Positions 1-14,022 are shown, counted from the first letter of the stretch. The stretch: DNA of 64,000 nucleotides from Cardinalis cardinalis (GCA_014549065.1 JACDOX010000007.1:9841648-9905647); one strand, 5' to 3'. The notes: generated by a model from the sequence alone, not told the origin. Made by a program: numbers and translations.

Positions 1-3000
1 CTAATATTCTTGAAAAGAAAACAGCTTCAACTCTCTACTAGCATGACAGCAGTATAACATGAGTGTGAACTTGAGATGACACAACACACAATCTCCACCT
101 TTTGGTGCACAGAAATGTAAGTTCTTAAATGAAGAATGAAGCATGAATCCATCATTGCTGACATATATTGTTTCACTGACTCCACTTAAGCAGCACAAGA
201 AATTTTGTTTCAGAGTAGGCTACGAAAAGATACGCAAGTCAGGATCATTTAACCTATGACATCGAATACAGTTTTTTAAGCAATATCTATTAACATTGGC
301 CTTCCTTTTTTTCTGTTGGTGCTACGGATGCAGGAAACTTGACTACATCAGAATGGGATCAGTAAGCAAAGGCTTAATCCCATTTCTACTCAATTGAGTG
401 GCAGAACTTCCATTAACCTGATAGGGAGTTATAGCAGTTACTGAAGGGCAAAAGATATCTTCCAGACCCCCTTTTCTTGCCTTGGGCTAGAATGATATCC
501 ATCAATATTTTAGGATATAAGAGGGAGGAAAAAAAAAATAAAATATAGTTGTTCGGAAGAGTTGATACAGGGGATTATTTCCATGGTTTTTTTGTTTGTT
601 TTGTGGTGAGGCATGTTTGCACATAGCTAAGTGCAAACAAGAAAGTAAAATCTAACACTGTTAGATGCTGCAAGGTTCAAACCAGCAGTCTGGCTTTATA
701 ATGCATCAGAAAATTTCGTCAGGAATAATTCTGTCACATCATACTTGCATGGTATGAAGAGGAAAGAGATGCAGACCATCAGCTTTCTGCTATGGCCTGC
801 AAGCAAATTGATTGTCACACGCTTACATGAGAGAAGAGTCACACATTCCTTTGTGCTGATTTGCAGCACTTGTTTGCTATTAGAACAGTTTTCTAGGGAA
901 TATTTCAGTAATTAAAAGAGACGAGGTTTAAACCAGTTGGACAGCACTCTGCAGTTCAGATTAAATGTATCCACAGCTTTCAAATGAACAACCCAAAGCT
1001 GATTCTCCACCCCCACCCCTGTGAATTACACTTCACTTTGCTTTACATTTCCTGTGCCTTGAATATCTTTGAAGTAATATTTGCATTAGTTCCTCAGATG
1101 CAGTTCAACCTCTGTCTTTGAAACTATTAGGAATAGGAAATGAAACCAGCTCCTTTAGGCCCCTGCTGATCTCAGAAGGGTCCCTCTCTACATTTCCCTG
1201 AAGGTGCCCAAGTCCTGCGGGTGGTCCAGGCTCTTGAGCTGGCTCTGCCACAGGGAGAGCCATGCCTGAGAAGGGCTTCCACAGCCTCCTTCTATGAGGA
1301 TCTGAAAACATTTTAAAGGTGAGTGGCAGGATAAACACTGGCATATCTATCTCACCTTTATAATATATTTGCTAAAATCTGAAGGAAAATAAAATTTTTT
1401 ATGCTGTAAGATCCATAATTTCTTTGAGAATATTACTCTTTATGTTCTAAATCTATAGTGTCTTCCTCTTTATTTGCATTTTTGCTTAGAGGAAGATTTA
1501 TGAATCAAAATTGGTGTAATAGAAATATATTAGCAATATATACAATTATTGATACGTATGTTTATCTAGATTTAGGAAAAATTAGTTTGAAGATTCACCA
1601 GGTTTAATACACAGTGTTTTTCTTTTTTCAATTTCAAATGTATTTTCTTATATGTAGAACTGAAAGCATTTCTTTTTTACATCAAGATGGAGCTCATGTC
1701 TCAATTTTCTCTTTGCTTCCTTCCTTCAAAAGACCATCACCTTTCAGTGCACAAAACAGTTATGCAATACTAATGATGGAAAAGATCTGTGAGTGAATCC
1801 TATTACTTGTGTTCTGTGCTGTTTGTCTGCAATATGGCAGTTTACAAAAGGGAATATTTTATCTTTGGACTAACCTGTCAGAGAAGGAAATGCACTATAT
1901 GAAAGCTGATACAAATACAACTTGAAAAACATGCAAGTCACACAAACCAAGATCCAATTTCTTAAAAGAGTTAAAGCTTCAAAAATGCAATTTTCTCAGT
2001 GAGCAAACTATTTGGCATGGAGTGTAAGTCTGTTTTCCTCTTAAGGTTGTTTCACACTTACCATATATATGTTATTATGTATTGTTTAATTCTCCCTCAA
2101 GTAACAATTTTAAGACCCTCAGCTCTAAGTTATTACCCCCTAATGTCTGAGGCAAGATAATAATTTATTGTTTCAAGTATAGAAAAGAACAACAGTTCAG
2201 GTATCACAGTGCCTCTAAAGATGAAGGCTTGCTTGGCTACTGCTCTTTCCCTGTGCAGAGCTTCCCAATGAGCCGGCCATGACGGGATAAGCAGAGCAAA
2301 ACTACACGTCCTGAAGAATAATCTGCTCACCTTCATTGGAAGGACACACAGACAGCAAAAGTCATGCAAGACAAAGACAATGTGGGATCCCTGTGGTGGA
2401 GACTGCCGTGTCTGTAGCTCCCAAGGAACCAGGCACTTTGGGAAGATATTACTAACACAAATTTTAAGAGGAATCCTATGATGCTGCTTCTCTTTTCTGC
2501 CATCCATAGGGTGATAAAACCCTGTGATACAGCAATTCCTGTTTCATTGCTGTAGTACATCAGGAAAGAGTACCTCAAAGCCAAACCACATGTAGAAAGA
2601 TGCGCTTTTGATTTGGGGTCTGAATTCAATATTTTGTAAATCATAGAAGCCTGCACACTATACTATAGTGATTAACCAAGATAAATTTTCACATTGCACT
2701 GTTTTCTAGCCATGAAATTCTGTAAAGCACTAGATAAGGATTGTTTCTTTCATCCAGAGCACCAGGAGACCACTGGCAATTTATTTTTGAGAAGACTTTA
2801 GATAGAAACAAAAAAAGGCAGTGTTAATTAACAAAACTCAGTATTTTCTTTTAAAAACAATTTAATGTAACTGAGAAATTGAAAATTTGGGGACCCAAGT
2901 TATGCACTGCTTGTGCACTGAGAAGATACAGAATTAACATGAGCAGGTCAAGCTTTTCCAAGACTGTTTCCAGCTAAGGTTCATTATCTATGGACTTCTG

Positions 3001-4808
3001 AAACCATGGAATATCGAAGCCATAATGCAACCTACAAACCAAGTCAGCTACCTAGATTACCTTGTTAGATTGAGTAGATTTGCATAAAGGAGAGGGGAAA
3101 AAACCAAAAACCTTTCTATCAAATGTTGTGAGACCATTTTACAATGGAGCCAGTGAAGACTGCTCTATGCTCCTTATGCTCCTAAGAAAATATACTTTTT
3201 TTTTTAATGAAAAGCAAAGAATTAGTCTTATCACGAAACATTGAATTTTATGGCTGGCATTTTGAAATGCTTTATCTCTAAACTTTAAAAATGGTGCTAC
3301 AAGAAGTTGGACCTTGTTAATTCACTAATATGATCCTGAGAAACATTGCAAGTTAACACATTTAGATAAATGAGCAAACAAGTCAGAAGTGGGGGAAGGA
3401 AAACAGCTCTGAAGCACAACTCTATATCACAGTTACTAAAGGCTAAAACTAAGATATATTTGCTAAAGGTAACAACTGCACAATGCTTTACACTTATTCA
3501 AAACATCCATCTACAATAACTGATACTTGAATAATTAATATTTTCCAGAATCGTCGGTGAATTGAAGTAAATTACAATGATTATGCAGATATGTTTCTGA
3601 CCCAGCAAAGTGAAAGCCAGTGATGCAAAACGCAGTAACTTATTAAAAGGCTGACAGCCACAAGCTGCTGAGGTCAGGTTCTGCATCCTGGGAACAGTGA
3701 TGCAGCACCTGTACCATGGCAGAGCATTTGTGCAGTCAGAGGCATGACAAAACTCACAGGAGCCTTGCATCTATCAGGCCCCCCATAGATCACTGAGAGA
3801 AGGAACAGAAATGAAACACACTGCATGTCAGGGACACCATGAAAATGAAACATATAAAAATTCATGTATGAAATTATAACAAATACAAAACTCTCTTGAG
3901 CACATGGGGGGAGACTTGGTAGTGCCAAGCTGTGCTCTCACAGGGCTGCACCCAGGGAGGTGGTCTGCAGGCTCTCCTTTCGAGTACATAGTTTTTTATA
4001 CAGTTCTTTAACAACTCAGTTTAAAAATCAGATAGACTTCTAGATACTAAAAAAACTCATAAAAATATTTAAACACCTAAACTTCAGTTTATATATATAA
4101 ATATTTAAATACAACTTTATGTTAAAAGCTTCTGCCAACTCTTAAAAGGTTGAGTCAGACTGGACCAATATGTGTTGTAGATCTTCTCATGGTAGGATGT
4201 TCTTAGTTCTGTGGCTTTTCTTCTTTATTCATAAAGTTCTTATACATCTACATTTTAAAATAAAACTTATATCAGGTAATAAAACTAAATTCCTTGGGAT
4301 AGGAGCAACAGGGTTTTTTTTGCTTCTTAATTTTCGTCCCCCTAAACTCATTCATCACTTCAGAACTACAGAATGTTAAAGGGCTAAAGTAAGACCAAAA
4401 TATGGATGATTTCAAGAGATCTTTGTTACCTTTCTAAACACTTTACCATCTGTAGTGTCCCTGCTTGTCAGATTTCAAAATCTCAGATGACAGATGTATG
4501 TGTATGTAGGCTCTTTAGCCTTCCAAGCCAGGCATACAAATAAACTCAGAAAAAAATGCCTCAAATAAAGGCAAAGGGCTTGGGATTGTCATATCTGCTG
4601 AAAAACCTCATTCACAACCACTGAGTAAATCCATTATAGATGTTGACAGCTTTAGATCTATGCATTACATTTTGGGGAATAAATGCCACCACATAGTTAG
4701 CCTTTACAGAGCAAAGCTTTGGTTTTCTATATAAATCTGTGTTTAATGAGCCTTGAAAGAGATGATTGCTAAATAACAGCCTGCTGCATTCAAGCTCAAC
4801 TGCCTCCA

Positions 4809-4846
4809 ATTATATTGTTTATAATTATATAATTGTACAATATAAT
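4809..4846. repeat. AT-rich inverted repeat
   Basis: ATTATATTG at 4809-4817 is the exact reverse complement of CAATATAAT at 4838-4846, with a 20-base A/T-rich loop that is itself partly self-complementary. In a region this rich in A and T it could arise by chance. No function is inferred. Confidence 0.5.
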
Positions 4847-7800
4847 GTGTGTCCAACAATCCCTGAGTTTTATTACTGCACAACACTATGACACCAGCGT
4901 AAATCACCTTTTCACTTTCACAGTCAGCCTCTTTCACTTTGCTTAGTCAGCCAACACAAATGCACAGAGAACTGCACTTTTGACTGCTGAATGCATCAAA
5001 CCAGCTTACCAGCCTCAGCAGAAATAAGAAAGTAATACAAGTGGTCAGCTCACAAAGATGAAAGGGGAAAGGAAGGTACTGTCTATACAAGGAAGAAACA
5101 AAAAGGAAAACAATTAACTAGTTAAAAACTCTATATCCTGTTTGTGAATTTTGCTTCTTAGGGTGCTTCTTGTTGGCAGATGCTTCCAGATATTGCGCCT
5201 ATCCAAGAGACTCATGAGAACAAGTGCAAAGCAGTTAACATTAGCAGGTAATGTTCTTTGTATTATTCTTACTCCTATATAGATACTGCAGCATTTGCTA
5301 TAATGCCACTAAAATTAGCAAAAATCTTACTAGCAAACACACCATTATGCTGTTAGACACCTACACAAACCTCTCATCTTTCTCTAAATTCGAAGAACAA
5401 AATTTGTGCTTTTTCTTCCATCAGTTGAGAACTAACCCAACCTCCAATCAGCAATTAATACACTAGTATTCAGCAGGTAATTATAACTCCTGCCAGAGAA
5501 ATTTAAGCCCCAGTCATTCATAAAACTCCACTTTGACGTAATAGGAATGCCATTTCTTTGTTTTAAGAATCTTTGTTACACACACCTTCCAAAGTAATAA
5601 AATTCTTGTTTTTAAATGTGGCTCAAAGCCCTCTGTCTCCTCCCTCTCTCCAAGCACACTCTCCACACAGGAATTTCCTCTTTTCTCTTTAGTCCTCATG
5701 TTCTTACATCCACACCACCTGGCCTTTAAATCAGAAGCTCCAATCCTGCAACCCCCTGCCAGAAGGGATCCCATCAGCACACAACTCCCCACTACACTCA
5801 CCCTCTCTTCTCTTTGCTCTTGGCTGCCCGTAAAGCACCAAGAATTTGGAATTGGCTTGTGCTGACTTTTGAAGCTTGCAGCTTAGTTTTACTCCAAATC
5901 AATACACTGAATTTTGGCAGTCTGAAATGTTGATTTTTAAACATTTGAGTCATTCTGTGGCTAGTAATTCAGCCCTTAAAAGGGGACTTCGGGTGTAGGG
6001 CTTCACATCTTCTAAACTACTGCTGTTTGTCCTCCTCCCTCATTTTTAGAATTACTGCACTTGCAGGCACCTATACAGCAAAATGCCTCTCCCTGTGCTT
6101 GGTGATTCAAATCACTGTCTTCTAATATCCATTGCTATTGTTCTTCTAAGAACTCCAACAATTTACTAAATTGGGGGAAGCTGTTTTAAAACAAGGATTA
6201 ATTTTTTCCATGTTATCAATAAAATTACTGCAAACCCCTTTTCAGGTCCCTTGACTTCAATATAGCTCATCAGCTCCTAAACAGTCCCTGAACTAGAGTC
6301 AATGACTATAGAAAAGCAAGGGATCTGAACTTCACTTCAGTTTAAATGGTGTTTGGGAACTGTAGACTAAATGAAAAATCAACATGGAATTATAATTATG
6401 TAGTTATATTAAAATAATAACTGCATCACCTTCTTCGATCTTGAGGAAACGTTTCACCATTTTTTATCAAACAACCCACTTTCATATGACATTTCTTATA
6501 AAGACTCCTCAAACTGATCTTAATACAAAGGTTGTATTGTGTTGAATAGAAAAATACCAGGTAGTGGAAAACATGATCAGTCTCACAGTTTTGTAAAATC
6601 GGTTGTCACCGCAGGACATCCCACATAAATGACAGACACACCAATATTAACAGGCATTTAGGCTTAGCAAATCATTTCTAATAGCCAAGCAAACTTGTTA
6701 AATAGAATCCAAGCAGAAGCCAAGTGAAGGAAACATCCAAGGGCAGAAGGGAAAGGTGCAGTGAAGAGCCAGCCCATGCAGTGTCCCGCAGTCACTGGTG
6801 CCCTTGGCCACTTCACCACTTGGGCTGATGATGAGGCCACAGGGAAAAGCAATGTGCTGTCAGCAAAGGACATAGCACCACTTTTGTTCCCAGCACAGAG
6901 ACCTCTCCAGCTTCCACATTCCCAAAACTACTCAAATGTTTTGACCCTATTTCCAGCTGCTGTGCTGCCCCAACGAAAATAACTAGCAGAGTTTCTCACT
7001 GTGTCCTTCCCAGATGCTCAGACTTTTCCTAGGTGAGCATCTGCACCTTGCCTTGAACACTTGAGCTCATTACAGCAACAGGAATGATAATGCTCATAGA
7101 AGAGACACTTTCTGCTAAAATCTGAGAACCTAAATACATCTTAAATTGTTAAAGATGTTAAATAAAATAGGGTATTTCTAAAATTCAGAGTACTTTCATT
7201 CGCCATCTGGTTTCCTCTAGGATTTGCTCTTCTACGTTTACAAGCTTTCCTCTGCAAAAATAATGGCTGCATGTTTTGGCTTCTTTGAACAAGTAGCAAG
7301 GTTTCAAGTGTTCTCCTCACACTTTTTTGATCTTGCTGCAGGAGGAGGAAGGGTGAGTCTTGCACGATCTGCAGTAAGGACAAATGACCATCCCATTCTG
7401 GTTGTGGAACCTTGAGGATGTTACCTGGGAGCAGCTCCATAACAGCCCACTGTTCATGATCAGTGCCTGCTGCATGAAATGATGATCCCCCATGTGCCTC
7501 AGTATTTTAAATAAGCAGGCATCTGAACTCTTTGCACCTGGCTTGTTTTCAAGCAGAAAATTAGGTCTCAGCAAGAAGGAGAGGAAGCACTTGGTAGGAG
7601 ATGGACACATGGGGCAGGGGCAAATTTAAAACTGGTAGGGGAGGCAGAACAAAAGAAGTAAAAATTTGTCAGATATGAGGAAAAAAACCCAAACCAAAGC
7701 AGGTTATATCTTAAATTTTTGATCGGTTTTCTTTCACACATGTAAACATTACCTTTAAAAGGCTTTTTCAGTAGATATATCTGCACTTCTGCAAATTCAG

Positions 7801-9175
7801 AACTGTCATAGTGATTGGGGTTTTTTCCATGTTCTTTAAAGGTTGTTTTCCTGACTGCTAGACATGGGCTCCTTGGACTCCAGAAACTACTGAATTGATG
7901 TTGTTTTGCATTTTCAGAATATCCACGTAATATAGGAAATTGTCTGCTGTAGATTAACTGCTTCAGAAGAAAAATTTTCCTTTTATTTCCCTTTTTTCAA
8001 TGTTAATTTTTTTACAACCCCTCTCTGGAGAATTGGTTTCATTTACTGAAGTAGTTATGGCTTAAAAAGAAATAAAAAGTGTTCGTAAGGAAGAATGTTT
8101 AAACAAGACTGTACACTTCAAATACAGAAGGTAAGAAAAAAATAGCAGACAAGCACATCAAATTTAAGAGAAAAGAATTTGTCTTCTTGTCCTAACCATT
8201 GATAAAGGCCACTTTCCACCACTCAAAGGTACAAATTGACAGTAGAAAAGAAAGCACCTGAAAAGAATATGCCTTAGATATTAAAATTTTTGCTGAGAAA
8301 TAGAAATCCTGCTACTCTGTAGATGATAGACATAGCAAACACTTCAAATGGATTTCATCTTACTACCTATACATTTGTGACCTGTTGCTGCCACAGGCAC
8401 TGCTACCAGATACAGCAATTTTCAGGTTGGCTTTTCCAGTTACCTCAGGAAAAAAATCTTCCTTTTCAATATGCAAAAGTCCAGGAAAATGTATGTTTAG
8501 CATGCCAAACTGTAGGTACTTTAAGCCCTGAATTTGCAAAAGCTTAAAAGAAGTCTGAACAATAAAAGCCTTCTATAATTCATTTTTTTTCCTAGAATAT
8601 GGGGGATAAAATGCACAATTTAAAGACTTCACACAGTTATGTACCCAGCAACTGACAAAGAGCTGTTGGTTACTTTGACTTCCATCTCAAACAATCTTTG
8701 AAAAAGTGTTTTCACTCAGCTGTTACCAAACGTTATATATGTTAGCTTCCTGCACAATGTTGAAGTATTACAAGAGGGTAAAATACTCTTGCTTCAAGAG
8801 CTTAATCAAAAGTCTATCTCTATTTAAGGAAAAAAATTATGTTAGTGCATGTGAATTTAAGTTTCTTACTTCCCCTTTCCTTGAAACGTCTTGTTCCAAA
8901 AATTTGCACCATAGATTGTTTTAATTTATTCAGTTTTACAAAAAGAGTTTTCAAGCACATTTTTTCCATCACTAACTTTCAGGTGACCCAGAACAACTGA
9001 AGAGAAAATGTATTCTGTTTTCTTCCTCTATTTGGTGGATATGCATTGATTGAAACAGAAGTTAAAATAGAAGTCTTTATTTATGGGTTCATCAAACATG
9101 GTATGCTTTAATCTGATTCAGAAAAGAGCCTGTAGATGCTACAATGTATTTGAATGCATAATGGCATAGGTGAAA

Positions 9176-9208
9176 GAAAAAAAAAAAAGAAAAAAGAAGA
9201 AAAAGTAA
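9176..9208 (+). repeat. A-rich purine tract
   Basis: This is a run of A with scattered G and almost no pyrimidine, a low-complexity tract of the kind common in vertebrate noncoding DNA. It is not preceded by a recognisable retroelement body, so I do not read it as the tail of a retrocopy. Confidence 0.7.
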
Positions 9209-10974
9209 AATCAATTACGTACATTTTAACAGAACACGCTAAAATGTTTCCTAAAAGAAATTGAAATGAATAAAAAAAATTCAAAGTTAGGAGTTTTTCC
9301 ATTAATATTAGATTTTGTTCTGTACTGAGGTTCATATCCTTGCTGACAGGTGAATACATTACTGCAGGTAACCAATACATATCCCTTGATCAAACACTAC
9401 AAGTCCACATCAGGAATTTAAATGTTCATGTTTTCTTTACAAAATAATTTTACACCTGCTGAAAATGCCTTTCTCTCAATGCTTTCTCCCCATAATCCTT
9501 TCTTTCCTTGAAAAATAGTTTCATTACCCAGTGAAAATGTTATTAGCATAATTTTTAAGACTATAGAGTATCAGGCAGTCATTCATGATATCACAGATAT
9601 AATAATACATAGTTCATCCATTGGTCACACACATTTTGACTGTGCATGTCAGTCAGGAATAGGTTCAAATATTGTAAAACTTGAAAGTGAACAGCTTTTC
9701 CATCTCACACGTAAAACACATGGCTGACTCCAAAGCCTGAATTCCTGGGTGTCACACTGATATCAGGATCAGGTGGCTTTTCACATGGGATTCATCTGCA
9801 AGAAGTCTCAAAGCTTATCAGCATTGGCATTCTAGAATCTCCATTTTCCACAGTGGCATATTTTATTTCTGTTACCTACTAGAAAAGAGGAGAAAAGAGG
9901 GACTCTCTCCTGCCTCTGAAGCACTAAGAAGGGCTGTTCTTTGGCTGTGCTTTCTGACCCCTCTGATTGTACCATGAGCAAATAGGATTATTTCAAAGGG
10001 CAATGATTGCTCTTAGGAGGTTTAGGAGTAATTTCAAGCTTCATCTATGCCATCAGATCTTGCATCATCTGGCAGCTATTCAAGAGTCCAAAATGCCAAT
10101 GGCCATATGCCTGGATCCTGTGCCCAAAAGGATCTTCTGCTTTTTGGAAGAAGTGCTTGCTCTTGCAGGAACTGAGATCCACCTCTGAATGCTTCTCTCT
10201 CCCCTCGTGTTATTTATTCAACTCTAAAAGCAATTTATTGGCTCAGTGGGAGAATAGGTAACTCTCTACCTGGCAGAAAGGAGAAAGGACAACCTAGTTA
10301 CTTTCTGTGAATTCACATGGCCTCTTTGAACTCCTCACAAAGCCCCGCTGGGAAGCTGCTCTGAAGCATTTTCAGGACTCTGGGGTGTTGCTCTCCTTTA
10401 TGGAAATGCTGACATTATGGCTGTGTCTTCTTTCAAAGATTTTGTCACAGTTAAGACAGGCAGAGTTTCCCTTCTGGGCCTGCCAGTAATTCTCTGGGCT
10501 GTCAACCAGCTCTAAAAGCACAAGATAATATAAAAAAAAGAGACATTTGCCTTAACTCACTCTTACTTTCCAGAAGTTGTTAAATTCTCATACTTATTTT
10601 TCACCAGCCTACTAAAATCATTCATCTGATGCTTTTTTTTCTTCCTTTTCTCATTTTAATAGTACAGATTCACTTTTTAGCTCTTCCCCCTCATACACAT
10701 GCTTCCCTGCCTGAAGTCTTATGAATTCTGCTTGGACTTCTTAGCAGGCCTCCCTTGTATGAAATAGGACACTTCATTTTTCTTTTTTTTCCTAACTGTG
10801 CTGCATATCCTGAGCTAACAACCAGGGGATGCAGCCTGGTTTTGCATAGGAACTGAGATGTCCCATATACCCACAGTATAACTCATTCCATTAATTAAAA
10901 AAAAATTAGCAAGGACCAGCAAAGCTAGGAAAGATGATGCCTGTGTACTAAAGTAGCTCTTTAGGAATAAGACT

Positions 10975-11288
10975 GGGTCCAGTCAGGCAGCTGGGATGGG
11001 CAAGGGCTGCACAGGACCATGGCTCTCTCCACAGAAAGCCACCTCACCCTGCATTGACTTCTGAAAACAAGGGCAGCACAGACACACCTGCCACGGATGT
11101 GCATGGAACCAGCCTGCTGCCCAGGCAGATTTATTTCCCCAGACTTCACACTGCAAGACCCACCCTAGAGTTCTTCCACCCCAGATCTGGCCCTGGAAGC
11201 AATCTGTCCCCTTCCACACATATTTGAATGTGATCTGTCTGGGGGAAGCTGGCTCCTGTTGCCTGCTATGGGCAATGGTGCCAGTGGG
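10975..11288. other. GC-richer segment left of a solo LTR, unassigned
   Basis: Base composition rises clearly compared with the flanks. It lies directly outside the left target-site copy of the LTR at 11295, so it is older host sequence and not part of that insertion. A 158-codon minus-strand open frame runs through it, but continues antisense through half of the LTR, so it is not a credible gene. I recognise no family. Confidence 0.4.
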
Positions 11289-11294
11289 CAGCAC
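11289..11294 (+). repeat. left target-site duplication CAGCAC
   Basis: CAGCAC sits immediately before the TGTCGC start of the LTR and is repeated exactly at 11681-11686, immediately after its CACA end. A perfect 6-bp duplication is what retroviral integration leaves. Six bases is the usual length for class II (ERVK/alpha/beta-like) elements. Confidence 0.85.
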
Positions 11295-11680
11295 TGTCGC
11301 AGACATCTTTTCATTAAAAATCCTCTCCTTAGGATTTTTTCCTCCTGAGAAGCTGAGAGGCCCCAGAAACAAAATGTAAACAATGGTTATCTGCTGCTGT
11401 GGAATGCAACAGGCGGATCTGTGATTGGCCCATCTTAGATGTTTATAATTAATGGTCAATCACAGCCCAGCTGGCTTGGACAGAGAGTCTGGGACAGCTG
11501 CCTTTGTTATCATTCCTTTCTATTCTTAGCTTAGCTAACCTTCTGAGAACCTTTTCTTCTATTCTTCTAGTATAGATTTAATGTAATATATATAATAAAA
11601 TAATAAATCAAGCCTTCTGAAACATGGAGTCAGATATCCATCTCTTCCCTCACCATAAGACCCCTGTGAACACTGTCACA
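11295..11680 (+). mobile_element. solo LTR of a songbird endogenous retrovirus
   Basis: This is a 386-bp element that begins TGTCGCAGACA and ends GTCACA, obeying the TG...CA rule, between perfect CAGCAC duplications. From memory it matches an abundant songbird LTR family; the exact Repbase name is not asserted. Features in order are a short hairpin near the start (AAAAATCCT ... AGGATTTTT), a CTGTGATTG / CAATCACAG inverted repeat at 11419-11427 and 11457-11465 that carries CCAAT-like cores, and two AATAAA signals near 11594-11607, which set the plus-strand orientation. No internal gag, pol or env sequence adjoins it, so it is a solo LTR left by recombination between the two LTRs of a former provirus. 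It carries no coding capacity. Confidence 0.9.
11594..11607 (+). promoter_or_regulatory. paired poly(A) signals of the LTR
   Basis: Two overlapping-spaced AATAAA hexamers lie at 11594-11599 and 11602-11607, about 75 to 85 bases before the LTR end. This is the expected place for the R-region polyadenylation signal and it supports plus-strand orientation. Whether they still act is unknown. Confidence 0.6.
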
Positions 11681-11686
11681 CAGCAC
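11681..11686 (+). repeat. right target-site duplication CAGCAC
   Basis: This is an exact copy of 11289-11294 on the other side of the LTR. The two copies show no divergence, although six bases are too few to date the insertion. Confidence 0.85.
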
Positions 11687-12130
11687 TGCCTCTTGCCCTG
11701 CACCAAAGCATCGCCACCCTGGGAAAACACAATCCCATGCCATTGACAGATTAGCAAGAATGGGGATGTGCACTTATTCTCAGCCTCAGTGGTGGGACAA
11801 CATCAACAAAATAATTGGAAATGCAACTACACCCACACTGATGCTTTAGTTCCAAGTTCCATACTTTCAGGAAGAAAGCAGGATGAGGGGGAGTTTGGTC
11901 CTTTGTATCTTGTATTTTCTCTGTGAACATTCTGAGAAAGAAAATATGAAATGAAATGGTCTGCTGAGGCCATAGTACCCATTAATTTATTACAAAATAG
12001 GGCCAGATATTCTGTGTATTGAAGCAAACTAAATGGAAAATGATGATGCAGGATAATGTAGCACAGTTATAGTACACTTAGAAATTCTAAACACAAGTAT
12101 GTTTAGTGGTTTTTTTAATGTCTTGGCTTA

Positions 12131-12149
12131 AGGGGATTCTGAATCCCCT
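12131..12149. repeat. 19-bp perfect palindrome
   Basis: AGGGGATTC and GAATCCCCT are exact reverse complements separated by a single T. The half-site GGGGATTC resembles NF-kB/Rel half-sites, but the spacing is not the standard 10-bp kB element. It may be a dimer binding site or a coincidence. Confidence 0.55.
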
Positions 12150-13979
12150 AAAAAAGTGCTTTTTTTTTCCTACACTTCGTGTACCAACCTAGTTAATTCT
12201 ACTTTGAAACACATAAATGGATCAAATTTATTTTAACACACAAGTTCTAAGACAAACAAGGTTTCACGTGTCTCAAATGCTTATATATCAGGATGTTTCT
12301 TGATGGAATAGTTTTGCTGGTCCCATACCTCCTTCTTCAAGAAGATGATTATTAAGATAATCTTTAGCAAGACAAAATTTGGAAACAAGACCTATACAAC
12401 ATCAGGAATTTCTTACTATCCTTTCCAAAAGAAATTCATTCTAGGAATGAATGATGAAGAAAATCTGGCATCATTAACATAAAACCTTGCACCTTGGATT
12501 AAAGATGAAGGTGCTTTAACCTGTATGCTCACCTGCCACATGAATGTTATTCAATAAAAGGAAAGTTCGAGTCTTTAACATCAGAACAGAGTTTTTTGTT
12601 TGTTTTTTAAACAGAGATGACAGTGTATTCTAAACCAATTCATGAGATCCATATTGAAACTGTTAGAATAAGAGGTATCTGTTTTCTCTATCCACATAGC
12701 AATTCAGTTTCTACACATCCCATTGTCAAAAATTATAGTTTTGATCTCTGCTTTTTCCGAGATTGGTCAAAAAGGGAACAAAAGCTGAGAAACCATAGGC
12801 AGTATATGAAATGCAAACATTTAAAAAAAATTTATAATATCTTATAGATGTGATATCCTTTTTAAGTGAAAGAGGACTTTGGATAGAATCCAAGGATGTT
12901 TCTGTTCTCAGTTTACAAAATCAAATTCTTCAAATGCAGAGGGCTCTTGTCCACTATTTTCCTAACCTGATTTACAAGGTGATTAGTAATGATGATTACT
13001 ATTAGTATTTATAGCACCAAAAAAATATCATTACTTTTATTTAAAGTCAGTTCAGTCTTTTCCTCTGTCCTATCTATCCTCTAGTTTACATTTACATCGG
13101 TTAGTATAGAAAAAGAAGAGAAAAATAAGGAATCTTTCCACGCCTAAGATCTACACCTTTATAAATTCTCTCTCAGAAGAACTACATAGATGCACTAGCA
13201 AGTTATAAATCTAATAAAATATCTCCTATAACAGAAAACTTCACAATAATTTTCAGGCATCACAGACATGCTTGTAAAAATTAGGTGGATTTTGATCTTA
13301 TGGATTTTGAAAATTGTAGGTGAAAACCTCAGTTATAATAGCCTTGCTGACAAAAACACTATTCTTTTTGGTGCAATTTAAGACAGCTACAAGATGGACA
13401 TTAGAAAGACTTTCCATAGTTAAAAGTGTTTGATTTTAATTTGTGTTTTCTAATTTTTTTCCCTAATACACATTTTCAAGTTTTAGCTTGTGAATGAATC
13501 CCATGTCAGTTACTGGTAAGGGCATAACCCAGCATTGCTGCAGAGCAATGAGATCACGATGATGAAAACCTGAGTTGGGAACACCAAGCCATTTCACTGC
13601 TTTCTGGCAGTGTCCTGGGGGATTCCAACATTTTGTTTAACCTCACAGTGCTCACTTGCTTTGGGATACAGAGTTGGAGGTTTTGTTGTCAAATCACATT
13701 CCATAAACTTTAAGATAGGCTCTCTCAGCCCAAACATGAAGATCTATCTATAAATTAAGCATGGAGATGGGAGAGGTTGAAAATATGCAGTTCTTTACTT
13801 TGTCACAATTTCTGGCAGGTTTCCATTAAAACTTCAAAGACATGCGTAGCTGAAGGGAAATCAAATAATGCGTGTGATGCTACTAGGAAAGGCCTGAGTT
13901 TGCAAGGATCATTCAACAAACCAGAGCTTATATTCTGTGTTGCTAAGGAGAACTCCAGAGTAATAGATTATTCATTAAA

Positions 13980-14022
13980 CAAAAAAACAACAACAAAAAT
14001 GCCCAACAAACAAACAAACAAA
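13980..14022 (+). repeat. CAA/CAAA simple repeat
   Basis: This is a short imperfect microsatellite, with CAACAA units followed by several CAAA units. No retroelement body adjoins it. Confidence 0.75.

Larger units (their letters stand above)
1..10960. other. unique AT-rich noncoding stretch
   Basis: I see no recognisable exon, RNA gene or retroelement here. The open frames are at most about 125 codons, occur on both strands and resemble no family I know. Visible structure is limited to simple runs, such as an A/G-rich tract near 9176-9208, and a small AT-rich inverted repeat at 4809-4846. Old, strongly diverged repeats could be present below what can be recognised by eye. Confidence 0.6.

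Noticed and set aside
4809..4846. AT-rich inverted repeat as a possible terminator or small element
   Set aside because: A nine-base A/T-rich match over this distance is not surprising in this composition. It is kept only as a low-value repeat.
10983..11459. 158-codon minus-strand open frame
   Set aside because: It runs antisense through the first half of the solo LTR and into unrelated flank, so it is not a unit of selection.
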